Positions 29,283 to 36,806 of a stretch of 64,000 nucleotides of DNA are shown piece by piece. The position numbers were made by a program, and so were the translations under genes. Each line of letters begins with the position of its first letter. The stretch's first letter is position 1. This stretch comes from Flavobacterium sp. SUN046 (lineage in GTDB: Bacteria; Bacteroidota; Bacteroidia; Flavobacteriales; Flavobacteriaceae): NCBI RefSeq assembly GCF_028867965.1, contig NZ_JAPQNT010000006.1:124001-188000 (forward strand), in the 5' to 3' direction. The notes under the pieces are model-generated. The model saw only the letters and a list, made by a program, of their open reading frames with translations. It was not told the origin of the DNA and made no database searches.

Positions 29283-29299
29283 GTTTGCTGTTTTTTTAA

Positions 29300-30787
29300 T
29301 TATTTCCAAACTCTGGAAATTGAATTGATTTTAAGGTTGGTAATTGGTGAATTATCTTTGGAAACAATATTTAAAATAGAAAAATCTTTTGTAGGGAAAA
29401 ACAAATTTGTCATGGAATATTTTCCATCATTCAATAAAATTTCAGCAGATGATTTATCTAAAACCAATTTAAATGACGAAATTTTATCATTCAAATTCAT
29501 CACCTGAGAATTGGGTGCAAATGTTTCACTAAAATTAATATTACCTGAATTTCTTCTGTCGGTAATTAACTTATTTTCAGATAACGTAATGGTATAAACT
29601 TCACCTTTAGAATTAGATAATGAAAGAATAAAATTAGTAGTTTTATCAAGGTCGAAAGTTACTTCTGTTTGAGATAAATCAAGATTTACTTTTTCAAATG
29701 GCGTAACAACATTAGCTTGTTCAAAAACTGGCTTTATTAATGTTGAAAATTGCGAAACCAGTTTTTGATTGAGATAATAACCCTTTTTATCTTTGGCTAA
29801 ACTCAATTCTCTTGGCATGGTCATTGCGCTTCGCCAAACTTCAGTTGGAACTTTGGTTGCATACTGCCAATTGCTCATCCAACCCAATAAAATCCTTTTA
29901 TTATCAGGAACATTTGAAAAAGTTACGGCTGCATAAAAATCGGTTCCGTTATCCATCCAAATTGATTTCTGACTTTCTTTGAATGTTTTTCCGTCAAAAT
30001 CACCTACAAAATATCTAGTTCCCGAACCACCATTTGGAGCTTTATCACCATGATTTACAATCATAATCCATTTAGTTTCACCTGAATTAGTTTTCATTGA
30101 AAATAGATCTGGACATTCCCAAACTCCTAATTCTAAATCGTTTGTAGGTTTAAAATCACTCTCAAATTGCCATTGTTTTAAATTAGTAGACGACCAAATT
30201 TTGCTTTTATCACCAACAGCCAATACCATATTCCATTTATTAATTGCTGCATTCCAAAACACTTTTGGATCACGAAAATCTTGTTCACCTGAATTATTCA
30301 AAACTGGATTTTCTTTATATTTTGTCCAGGTTAATCCTTCATCCAAACTGTATGCAATACCTTGACTTTCACAATTCTTTTTTCCAGATTTTACAATTTC
30401 ATCATTGTGATATGTGAAAATTGCAATCATAGCATTTTTTCCAAATCCTGCAGAATTTGTAGTGTCAATTACTGCGCTTCCAGAGAAAATCCATCCTAAT
30501 TTATCAGGATATAAAGCTATTGGTAGTTGTTTCCATTGCAACAAATCAGTACTTACTGCGTGACCCCAATGCATTGGACCCCAAATAATTCCATCAGGAA
30601 AATATTGATAAAACAAATGATACTTTCCATTGAAATAAATCAATCCATTAGGATCATTCATCCACTTAGATTCAGGTGTAAAATGAAATTGCGGTCGGTA
30701 AGGCTCATTATAATTTGTGGTAGAATTATTTTGAGCAAAACTTGTATTAAATAGTAGAATTAGTAAAAAAAGTGCTGTGATTTTCAT
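29300..30787 (-). CDS. Secreted GH32 beta-fructosidase (levanase/inulinase/invertase)
   Basis: A 495-residue glycoside hydrolase family 32 enzyme with a signal peptide (cleavage near TSFAQN, no lipobox), so it is periplasmic or extracellular. The five-bladed propeller carries the three acidic signatures WMNDPNG (nucleophile Asp45), FRDPKVF (transition-state Asp) and ECPDLF (acid/base Glu near 223). A C-terminal beta-sandwich follows. It releases fructose from sucrose, levan or inulin. It heads the operon with the MFS porter and fructokinase. There is no SusC/SusD pair, which Bacteroidetes usually use for polysaccharides, so short substrates are favoured. Confidence 0.92.
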   Translation of the reverse strand: MKITALFLLILLFNTSFAQNNSTTNYNEPYRPQFHFTPESKWMNDPNGLIYFNGKYHLFYQYFPDGIIWGPMHWGHAVSTDLLQWKQLPIALYPDKLGWIFSGSAVIDTTNSAGFGKNAMIAIFTYHNDEIVKSGKKNCESQGIAYSLDEGLTWTKYKENPVLNNSGEQDFRDPKVFWNAAINKWNMVLAVGDKSKIWSSTNLKQWQFESDFKPTNDLELGVWECPDLFSMKTNSGETKWIMIVNHGDKAPNGGSGTRYFVGDFDGKTFKESQKSIWMDNGTDFYAAVTFSNVPDNKRILLGWMSNWQYATKVPTEVWRSAMTMPRELSLAKDKKGYYLNQKLVSQFSTLIKPVFEQANVVTPFEKVNLDLSQTEVTFDLDKTTNFILSLSNSKGEVYTITLSENKLITDRRNSGNINFSETFAPNSQVMNLNDKISSFKLVLDKSSAEILLNDGKYSMTNLFFPTKDFSILNIVSKDNSPITNLKINSISRVWK

Positions 30788-30878
30788 TGTTTCTTAATAA
30801 ATGAGATAAATTAATATCAGATATTAAAAATATAAAAAAAATAATAGTTCAATTAAAATTACAAAAAAAATCTACTCA

Positions 30879-30894
30879 TAACGTAACGATAACG
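30879..30894. promoter_or_regulatory. Three TAACG repeats upstream of the fructan operon
   Basis: TAACG occurs three times (30879, 30884, 30890), the last separated by one extra A, 92-107 bp upstream of the GH32 start and past the SGNH gene stop. Clustered direct repeats here suit a transcription-factor site, but no regulator gene is adjacent. Confidence 0.35.
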
Positions 30895-30904
30895 TTTTAG
30901 AAAA

Positions 30905-31579
30905 TTAAAATAATACTTTTAAAATCAATTTTTCCATCAATTTATAACCTTCCAAATTTGGATGAACTCCATCCTCACCATACTTTTTATCTAAACCTTT
31001 ATTTTGGTCAACAAGTGCCGAATAATAATCTACAAAAGTTATTTTATTTTTATCCGCATACAATTTAATCAACTTATTCAAGGCAATTACTTTGTCAGCA
31101 GGTTCTATTTTTGGACTCCAATTAAAATGATTTGCAGGCAAAACGGAACATAAAACGACTTTAATTTTATTACTTTTTGCTAATTCACACATAGAAACAA
31201 TATTTCCGAAAATAGCATCAATAGTAATTGGACCTGTATTTTCAGCAATATCATTTATTCCAGCCAAAATAACTACGGTAGAAGGATTTAACTCAATTAC
31301 ATCTTGACGAAATCGCAACAACATTTGCGGAGTAGTTTGACCACTAATTCCTCTATTAACAAAATTGTTGGATGCAAAAAAATTAGTATTATTTACTTTC
31401 CAAAATTCGGTTATTGAATCGCCCATGAAAACAACGCTTTTAGATGCAATAGGAGCAGTTTTTAAAATTTCATTTTCTGTAGCGTATTTATTTAGATTGG
31501 CCCAATCTTTTTTCATGTTTTCTTGGCTATAAATGGTAAATGGTAGTATTAAAAATAGAATTAGAATGTAATTTTTCAT
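30905..31579 (-). CDS. Secreted SGNH/GDSL hydrolase
   Basis: A 224-residue protein with signal peptide MKNYILILFLILPFTIYSQ. The four SGNH blocks are visible: FMGDSITEFW (nucleophile Ser), GISGQTT (Gly), AGINDIAEN (Asn) and DGVHPNLEGY (Asp and His). Such enzymes are esterases, acetyl esterases or lipases. Its position upstream of the GH32 operon hints at carbohydrate deacetylation, but a 117-bp gap with a repeat cluster separates them, so it need not be co-transcribed. It diverges from the type III PKS cluster. Confidence 0.88.
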   Translation of the reverse strand: MKNYILILFLILPFTIYSQENMKKDWANLNKYATENEILKTAPIASKSVVFMGDSITEFWKVNNTNFFASNNFVNRGISGQTTPQMLLRFRQDVIELNPSTVVILAGINDIAENTGPITIDAIFGNIVSMCELAKSNKIKVVLCSVLPANHFNWSPKIEPADKVIALNKLIKLYADKNKITFVDYYSALVDQNKGLDKKYGEDGVHPNLEGYKLMEKLILKVLF

Positions 31580-31598
31580 CAGAATTAATTTTCAAGTC

Positions 31599-31606
31599 AA
31601 ATTTAG
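31599..31606 (-). promoter_or_regulatory. -7 element for the SGNH hydrolase gene
   Basis: The minus strand reads TAAATTTG, 19 bp before the ATG, matching TAnnTTTG. No -33 TTG at normal spacing. Confidence 0.45.
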
Positions 31607-31631
31607 TATATTTTTTTTATTTTATAATTTT

Positions 31632-31651
31632 TAACAAATGTTATGTAACAT
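31632..31651. promoter_or_regulatory. Alternating TAACA/TGTTA half-sites before the PKS cluster
   Basis: TAACA (31632), TGTTA (31639) and TAACA (31646) lie at a regular 7-bp pitch in alternating orientation; the second and third form the palindrome ATGTTA-TG-TAACAT. The site is 33-52 bp upstream of the first gene of the type III PKS operon, where a promoter would be, and that stretch lacks a TAnnTTTG box. It is a candidate operator. Confidence 0.4.
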
Positions 31652-31683
31652 AGTATCAAATCAAATAATTAATTTTACTCAAT

Positions 31684-32796
31684 ATGATAGAAAATGATAT
31701 TATAATTATCGGTGGTGGTTTGGCTGGATTAATAGCAGGAATTCATCTAGCTAAAAGTGGTTTTTCTATCCTAATCATTGAAAAAAATGAATTCCCTAAA
31801 CACAAAGTTTGTGGAGAATATATTTCTAATGAAGTTTTGAATTATCTCAAATCATTAAATTTAGATATTGAATCACTTAAACCTACACACATTGACAAAT
31901 TGTCATTTTCATTAGTTTCAGGAAAAACAATTGAAACCATTTTACCATTAGGCGGATTTGGCGTAAGTCGCTATGAATTAGATTTTTATTTGTACAAAGA
32001 AGCACTAAAATTAGGTTGTAAAATCATTCAAGAAACTGTTGAGAATATAACTTTTTTGAATGATGCATTTACTGTTGTATCAAATGAATCCAGTTATAAA
32101 TCTAAAGTGGCTGTCGGCGCATTTGGAAAACGTTCCAATCTAGATACTAAATTTAAACGTACATTTATACAGAAAACCTCCAACTGGTTAGGAGTAAAGG
32201 CGCATTACAATTGTGATTTTCCAGATGATTTAGTTGGTTTGCATCATTTTAAAGGCGGCTATTGTGGTATTTCTAAAGTTGAAAATAATCTAGTAAATAT
32301 CTGTTATTTATCTAATTATGAAACATTTAAAAAATATAAAAATATTGATGAGTACCAACACAAAGTAGTTTGTGAAAATCCAAATTTGAAAAAAATATTT
32401 GAAAAAGCGACTTTAAAATTTGAAAAACCACTCACAATTAGTCAGATATCATTTGATAAAAAGGAATGTGTAGAAAATCATATTCTAATGATTGGCGATA
32501 CTGCTGGATTAATTCATCCATTATGCGGAAACGGAATGGCAATGGCGATTCACAGTGCAAAATTGGCTTCAGAAACTATAATTGATTATTTGAAAAACAT
32601 AATTTCGAGAGAAAAAATGGAATCTAATTACACTGAAAAATGGAAGTGTAATTTTAAAAACAGATTAAAAACAGGACGATTATTAGGTAAATTGTTGCAA
32701 AAAGAAAATTTAGCTCAATTAGTGATGAAAATACTAATTATATTTCCATCGTTATTATCTGTAATCATAAAAAAAACTCATGGAAAACCAATATAA
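31684..32796 (+). CDS. FAD-dependent oxidoreductase of the type III PKS cluster
   Basis: A 370-residue flavoprotein of the geranylgeranyl-reductase/aromatic-hydroxylase (PHBH) superfamily. It opens with the Rossmann dinucleotide motif IIIIGGGLAGLIAGI, has the ribose-binding Glu at the end of strand 2 (IIEKN), a KHKVCGEYIS motif typical of geranylgeranyl-reductase-like enzymes, and the second FAD motif MIGDTAGLIHPLCGNGMAMA. By analogy with SrsC in Streptomyces phenolic-lipid synthesis it could hydroxylate or oxidise the polyketide ring, but reduction of an acyl chain is equally possible. It ends exactly where the methyltransferase begins (0 bp). Confidence 0.85.
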   Translation: MIENDIIIIGGGLAGLIAGIHLAKSGFSILIIEKNEFPKHKVCGEYISNEVLNYLKSLNLDIESLKPTHIDKLSFSLVSGKTIETILPLGGFGVSRYELDFYLYKEALKLGCKIIQETVENITFLNDAFTVVSNESSYKSKVAVGAFGKRSNLDTKFKRTFIQKTSNWLGVKAHYNCDFPDDLVGLHHFKGGYCGISKVENNLVNICYLSNYETFKKYKNIDEYQHKVVCENPNLKKIFEKATLKFEKPLTISQISFDKKECVENHILMIGDTAGLIHPLCGNGMAMAIHSAKLASETIIDYLKNIISREKMESNYTEKWKCNFKNRLKTGRLLGKLLQKENLAQLVMKILIIFPSLLSVIIKKTHGKPI

Positions 32797-33510
32797 ATGT
32801 CAATAAATACAAAATATCGAACCGATGAACCCGAAATAATGGATGACTTTCAGCTTGAAGGTGAAATTTTGCAAGATGCATTAGATAAAATTGCGAAAAT
32901 CAACCAACTTTTGGGCGGAAACCAATTAACTTTACAAGGTGTAAAAACACTTTTGAAAAATAAAGATAAAGATTCAGAAATTACAATTGTTGATATTGGT
33001 TGCGGAAATGGCGATATGTTGCGTTACATAGCCGAATTTGGCGACGCAAATGGTTATAATTTTAAATTAATTGGAATTGATGCCAATGCTTTTACCATAA
33101 ATCATGCAACTAATTTATCCAATCATTATCCTAATATTTCTTACAAAGTCATAGATATTTTTGAAGAACCATTTGATGAAGTAAAATACGATATAGTATT
33201 GTGCACGTTAACATTACATCATTTTAAAAATGAAGAAATTATAAAATTAATAGCACAATTTTATGAAAATTCAACAATCGGAATCGTAATTAATGATTTA
33301 CATAGAAGTAAAATTGCTTATCGCTTATTTCAAGCCGTGTGTTTTGTTTTTAATTTGAATAAAATGTCGAAAGATGATGGTTTAGTTTCAATTTTACGCG
33401 GATTCAAAAAAGAAGAATTAGTTGCTTTTTCAAATGAATTAGGATTAAAAAAATACACTCTAAACTGGAAATGGGCATTTCGTTACCAATGGATAATTTT
33501 TAAAGATTGA
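32797..33510 (+). CDS. SAM-dependent methyltransferase of the type III PKS cluster
   Basis: A 237-residue class I methyltransferase. SAM-binding motif I is IVDIGCGNGDMLRYI, motif II acidic loop LIGIDANAF, and a post-motif LCTLTLHHF. There is no membrane segment, unlike the ICMT-type methyltransferase SrsB in Streptomyces. Directly fused in reading order to the flavoprotein (no gap) and 70 bp before the PKS. Likely O- or C-methylation of the polyketide product; the acceptor position is not predictable. Confidence 0.85.
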   Translation: MSINTKYRTDEPEIMDDFQLEGEILQDALDKIAKINQLLGGNQLTLQGVKTLLKNKDKDSEITIVDIGCGNGDMLRYIAEFGDANGYNFKLIGIDANAFTINHATNLSNHYPNISYKVIDIFEEPFDEVKYDIVLCTLTLHHFKNEEIIKLIAQFYENSTIGIVINDLHRSKIAYRLFQAVCFVFNLNKMSKDDGLVSILRGFKKEELVAFSNELGLKKYTLNWKWAFRYQWIIFKD

Positions 33511-33580
33511 AATAACAGTTTAAAATTAAAATTTAAACATAATTAAATAAATGAGATTGCTTTGTGTCTCGCAATACCAA

Positions 33581-34633
33581 ATGAGTGTAAAAATAATAAC
33601 AGTAGCTAAACAACTTCCTGAATTTTCAAGAGAAACTGCTCAAATAATGCCTTTTCTTGATGCTTGGTTAACAGGTCAAGACGAGCGTTTTATTAAAAAA
33701 GTGAAAAAGATTTTTGAAGGTGCCAATGTAGATAAACGCTACTCAATAATGGATCCAATTGAAGTTTTTACCAAAACATCATTTGAAGAAAGAAACCAGA
33801 TTTACGTTAGAGAAGTTATAAAATTAGGCGAAAAAGTACTTACAAAAGCATTAGAAAAAGCCAATTGGAAGCCAACCGATTTAGATTACATAATCACCGT
33901 AAGTTGCACCGGAATTATGATTCCGTCGCTAGATGCTTATTTGATAAACAAATTGGGTTTACGTCAAGACATCATTCGATTACCAGTTACCGAAATGGGC
34001 TGTGTTGCTGGAATTTCAGGAATGATTTATGCTAAGAATTTCCTTCAAGCCAATCCAAATAAAAAAGCAGCGGTTATAGCTGTTGAAAGTCCGACAGCAA
34101 CTTTTCAATTGGATGATTTTTCAATGGCAAATATTGTCAGTTCTGCTATATTTGGCGATGGTTCAGCATGTGTTTTACTTTCGTCTTATGAAGAAGATAA
34201 AGGACCAAAAATTTTAGATGAATCGATGTATCATTTTTATGATAACGAACACATGATGGGTTTTGAAATGACCAATTCGGGATTAAAAATGGTTTTAGAC
34301 ATTGAAGTTCCGGAAACAATTGCATCCCATTTTCCGTTATTTATTCATCCTTTTTTAGAAAAAAATGGATTAACCATTAACGATATCAATCATTTAATAT
34401 TTCATCCTGGTGGCAAAAAAATTGTGCAAACGGTTGAAGAGTTATTCGCTGAATCGGGAAAAAATATTGATGATACTAAAGAAGTTTTACGTTTGTACGG
34501 AAACATGTCAAGCGCAACCGTACTCTACGTTTTAGAACGTTTTATGGATAAAAAACCTAAAGCTGGAGAAATAGGTTTGCTGTTGAGTTTTGGACCAGGT
34601 TTTACCGCACAACGGATTTTAATAGAATTTTAA
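33581..34633 (+). CDS. Type III polyketide synthase (chalcone/stilbene synthase fold)
   Basis: A 350-residue enzyme with the complete Cys-His-Asn triad: Cys141 in TEMGCVAGISG, His275 in IFHPGGKKI and Asn308 in YGNMSSATVLYVL. The C-terminal SFGPGFTAQRI is the family GFGPG loop. I chose the ATG at 33581 (MSVKIITVAKQLP), where similarity to the family begins; the ATG at 33551 adds ten unlikely residues. Type III PKSs extend an acyl starter with malonyl-CoA and cyclise it to resorcinols or pyrones. With its own ACP and ketosynthase nearby, the starter is probably an acyl-ACP or acyl-CoA. Confidence 0.93.
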   Translation: MSVKIITVAKQLPEFSRETAQIMPFLDAWLTGQDERFIKKVKKIFEGANVDKRYSIMDPIEVFTKTSFEERNQIYVREVIKLGEKVLTKALEKANWKPTDLDYIITVSCTGIMIPSLDAYLINKLGLRQDIIRLPVTEMGCVAGISGMIYAKNFLQANPNKKAAVIAVESPTATFQLDDFSMANIVSSAIFGDGSACVLLSSYEEDKGPKILDESMYHFYDNEHMMGFEMTNSGLKMVLDIEVPETIASHFPLFIHPFLEKNGLTINDINHLIFHPGGKKIVQTVEELFAESGKNIDDTKEVLRLYGNMSSATVLYVLERFMDKKPKAGEIGLLLSFGPGFTAQRILIEF

Positions 34634-34639
34634 AAATAT

Positions 34640-34692
34640 AACCGCAGATTCGCAGATTAAAATTTTTAAAAAAAATCTGCGAATCTGCGGTT
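34640..34692. repeat. Perfect 19-bp inverted repeat (palindromic element) within the PKS cluster
   Basis: Arms 34640-34658 (AACCGCAGATTCGCAGATT) and 34674-34692 are exact reverse complements around a 15-bp A/T loop. Each arm contains CGCAGATT twice in tandem. It lies in the 67-bp gap between the type III PKS and the dehydratase genes, so the transcript would carry a very stable hairpin. The tandem-plus-inverted layout matches dispersed palindromes known from Flavobacteria and may also attenuate transcription. Confidence 0.8.
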
Positions 34693-34700
34693 AAAAGAAT

Positions 34701-35129
34701 ATGAAAAAAAAAGAACTAATTTCAAATTTACCCTATTCAAAACCATTTTTATTTGTAGATGAGATTCTTCAAATAAATGAAAATGGAGTAGAAGGTACGT
34801 TTACATTTGATTCAAGTTTAAATTTTTACAAAGGTCATTTTAAAGACAATCCAATTACACCAGGTGTTATTCTTATTGAAACTATGGCACAGATTGGAGT
34901 TGTATGTTTAGGGATTTTTCTATTGGGAAATAATTTTAATGCAAATACCAAAATTGCATTAACATCGTCGGAAGTTGAATTTTTAAAACCAGTTTTTCCA
35001 TCAGAAAAAGTAATTGTAATTTCGGAAAAAGTATATTTTAGATTCGGAAAATTAAAATGCAAAGTCAGAATGATAAATGATAAAGGAATTGATGTATGTC
35101 GTGGAACTATTTCAGGAATGATTGTTTGA
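34701..35129 (+). CDS. FabZ-like 3-hydroxyacyl-ACP dehydratase
   Basis: A 142-residue hotdog-fold protein with the FabZ/FabA signature YKGHFKDNPITPGVILIE (catalytic His46, Pro and Glu downstream in IETMAQIG). FabZ dehydrates 3-hydroxyacyl-ACP. A second, housekeeping FabZ is fused to LpxC at 61854, so this copy is probably dedicated to the acyl chain of the PKS cluster. It follows a stable hairpin and precedes the ketosynthase by 37 bp. Confidence 0.88.
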   Translation: MKKKELISNLPYSKPFLFVDEILQINENGVEGTFTFDSSLNFYKGHFKDNPITPGVILIETMAQIGVVCLGIFLLGNNFNANTKIALTSSEVEFLKPVFPSEKVIVISEKVYFRFGKLKCKVRMINDKGIDVCRGTISGMIV

Positions 35130-35166
35130 AAATCTTAATGAAACTTAATTTCTTAATGGTTTAAAA

Positions 35167-36441
35167 ATGTTAAAAAGAGTAGTCATAACAGGTTTAGGAG
35201 TTGTTGCACCAAATGGAGTAGGACTTGACTCGTTTACAAATGCCATAAAAAACGGAATATCGGGAATAAAACATGATGCCGAATTAGAACGTTTACAATT
35301 TTCATGTCAAATATCAGGAACACCAAAAATATCAGAAGAACTAAAACGTAATTATTTTACCGAATTAGAACTTCGTAATTTCAATTCTACTGGAATATTA
35401 TACGGAGTAATTGCTGGACTTGACGCTTGGAAAGACGCAGGATTAACAATTGAAAATAATGAAAATCCAGATTGGGATTCTGGAACAATTTTTGGAACTG
35501 GAACTTCTGGAATAGAAAAATTTAGAGAAAGTATCTACAAAATTGATGCTTTTGAAACCAGAAAACTCGGAAGCACAGCCGTTGCACAAACTATGAACAG
35601 TGGCGTAAGTGCTTATCTTGGTGGGAAATTAGGCTTAGGAAATTGCGTCACCACCAACTCATCGGCTTGTACAACTGGAACCGAAAGTATTTTGATGGCG
35701 TTCGACCGAATTCAATCTGGTAAAGCCAAACGAATTCTTGCAGGTAGCACAAGTGATTCTGGACCCTATATTTGGGGTGGATTTGATGCTATGAAAGTTT
35801 GCACGTATAAACATAATGATGCACCAGAAAAAGGTTCTAGACCAATGAGTGCAACTGCTTCAGGATTTGTTCCAGGAAGCGGAAGTGGTGCATTTGTATT
35901 AGAAGACTTGGAAACAGCTTTGGCAAGAAATGCAAAAATTTACTGTGAAGTTCTTGGCGGAAATGTGAATTCTGGCGGACAACGTGGTTTGGGAACAATG
36001 ACGGCACCAAATCCAGTAGCTGTTCAAAAATGTATTGTTGATGCTATTACAAATGCAGGAATTCAACCTAATGAAATTGATACCATCAACGGACATTTAA
36101 CAGCAACTTCTAAAGACAGTTTGGAAATTCAGAATTGGAGTGAAGCTTTGAATTTGAAAGGAGTTGATTTTCCAGAAATAAATTCGCTAAAATCAATGAT
36201 TGGTCACTGTTTATCGGCTTCTGGAAGTATTGAAAGTGTTGCTGCAATTTTGCAATTATATCATAATTTCATCTTTCCAAATATCAATTGTGATGATTTG
36301 ATTCCAGAAATTACCGCTATTATTGATGAAAGTAAAATTCCACAAAAACTAATTGAACGTGAAATAAATATTGTAGCTAAAGCTAGTTTTGGTTTTGGAG
36401 ATGTGAATGGATGTGTTATCTTTAAAAAATATAAATCATAA
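35167..36441 (+). CDS. Beta-ketoacyl-ACP synthase (KAS II/FabF-like) of the PKS cluster
   Basis: A 424-residue thiolase-fold condensing enzyme. The active Cys168 lies in TTNSSACTTGTESI, the two His in INGHLTATSKDS (His310) and IGHCLSASGS (His347), and the C-terminal GFGDVNGC is present. The first His motif differs from the usual AHGT(S/G)T of FabF, so this belongs to a divergent KAS branch. It probably elongates an acyl chain on the neighbouring ACP before hand-over to the type III PKS. 110 bp separate it from the ACP gene, including a repeat fragment. Confidence 0.9.
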   Translation: MLKRVVITGLGVVAPNGVGLDSFTNAIKNGISGIKHDAELERLQFSCQISGTPKISEELKRNYFTELELRNFNSTGILYGVIAGLDAWKDAGLTIENNENPDWDSGTIFGTGTSGIEKFRESIYKIDAFETRKLGSTAVAQTMNSGVSAYLGGKLGLGNCVTTNSSACTTGTESILMAFDRIQSGKAKRILAGSTSDSGPYIWGGFDAMKVCTYKHNDAPEKGSRPMSATASGFVPGSGSGAFVLEDLETALARNAKIYCEVLGGNVNSGGQRGLGTMTAPNPVAVQKCIVDAITNAGIQPNEIDTINGHLTATSKDSLEIQNWSEALNLKGVDFPEINSLKSMIGHCLSASGSIESVAAILQLYHNFIFPNINCDDLIPEITAIIDESKIPQKLIEREINIVAKASFGFGDVNGCVIFKKYKS

Positions 36442-36445
36442 AAAG

Positions 36446-36469
36446 GTCTTCGACAGGCTCAGACTGACA
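36446..36469. repeat. Fragment of a dispersed repeat (CTTCGACAGGCTCAGACTGACA type)
   Basis: The sequence just after the ketosynthase stop closely matches the widespread element core TTCGACAAGCTCAG..TGACA, seen as dispersed palindromes in many Bacteroidetes genomes. Only one arm is present here, so it looks like a remnant. Confidence 0.45.
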
Positions 36470-36551
36470 ATTGCAGATTAAATTATTTGAATAAAACGAG
36501 AAATAAATTATTTCAAATCAAAAAATATTAATTAAAGTTTAAAAATAAATT

Positions 36552-36806
36552 ATGAATAAAAAAGAAGTAATTGAACAATTAAAAACAATTGTAAAACCTT
36601 ACATAAATAATCAAGAAGCATTTGAAAATCTATCAGAATCAACTGATTTTATTAAAGATTTACAAATAAATTCAGCTAATTTAGTTGATGTAATTTTAGA
36701 TATTGAAGATCATTATAAAATTGAAATCGATACCGTTTCTATGGAGCGAATGGTTGATGTAAAATCGGCATTGGATATTATCGAAACCAAATTATCACAA
36801 AAATGA
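36552..36806 (+). CDS. Acyl carrier protein with atypical NSA phosphopantetheine site
   Basis: An 84-residue acidic four-helix ACP. The canonical DSL at the prosthetic-group site is replaced by Asn40-Ser41-Ala42 (LQINSANLVDVILDIE), keeping the serine that takes 4'-phosphopantetheine. Length and helix pattern match the family. The last four bases overlap the phosphopantetheinyl transferase start (ATGA), strongly suggesting the two act together. Dedicated carrier for the PKS cluster rather than general AcpP. Confidence 0.88.
   Translation: MNKKEVIEQLKTIVKPYINNQEAFENLSESTDFIKDLQINSANLVDVILDIEDHYKIEIDTVSMERMVDVKSALDIIETKLSQK

Noticed and set aside
33518..33538. GTTTAAA...TTTAAAC palindrome before the PKS gene
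   Set aside because: Arms are A/T only and seven bases long; expected by chance at this G+C content.
33551..33580. Upstream ATG of the type III PKS
   Set aside because: Adds ten residues with no similarity to the family start; the ATG at 33581 aligns better. The earlier start cannot be fully excluded.
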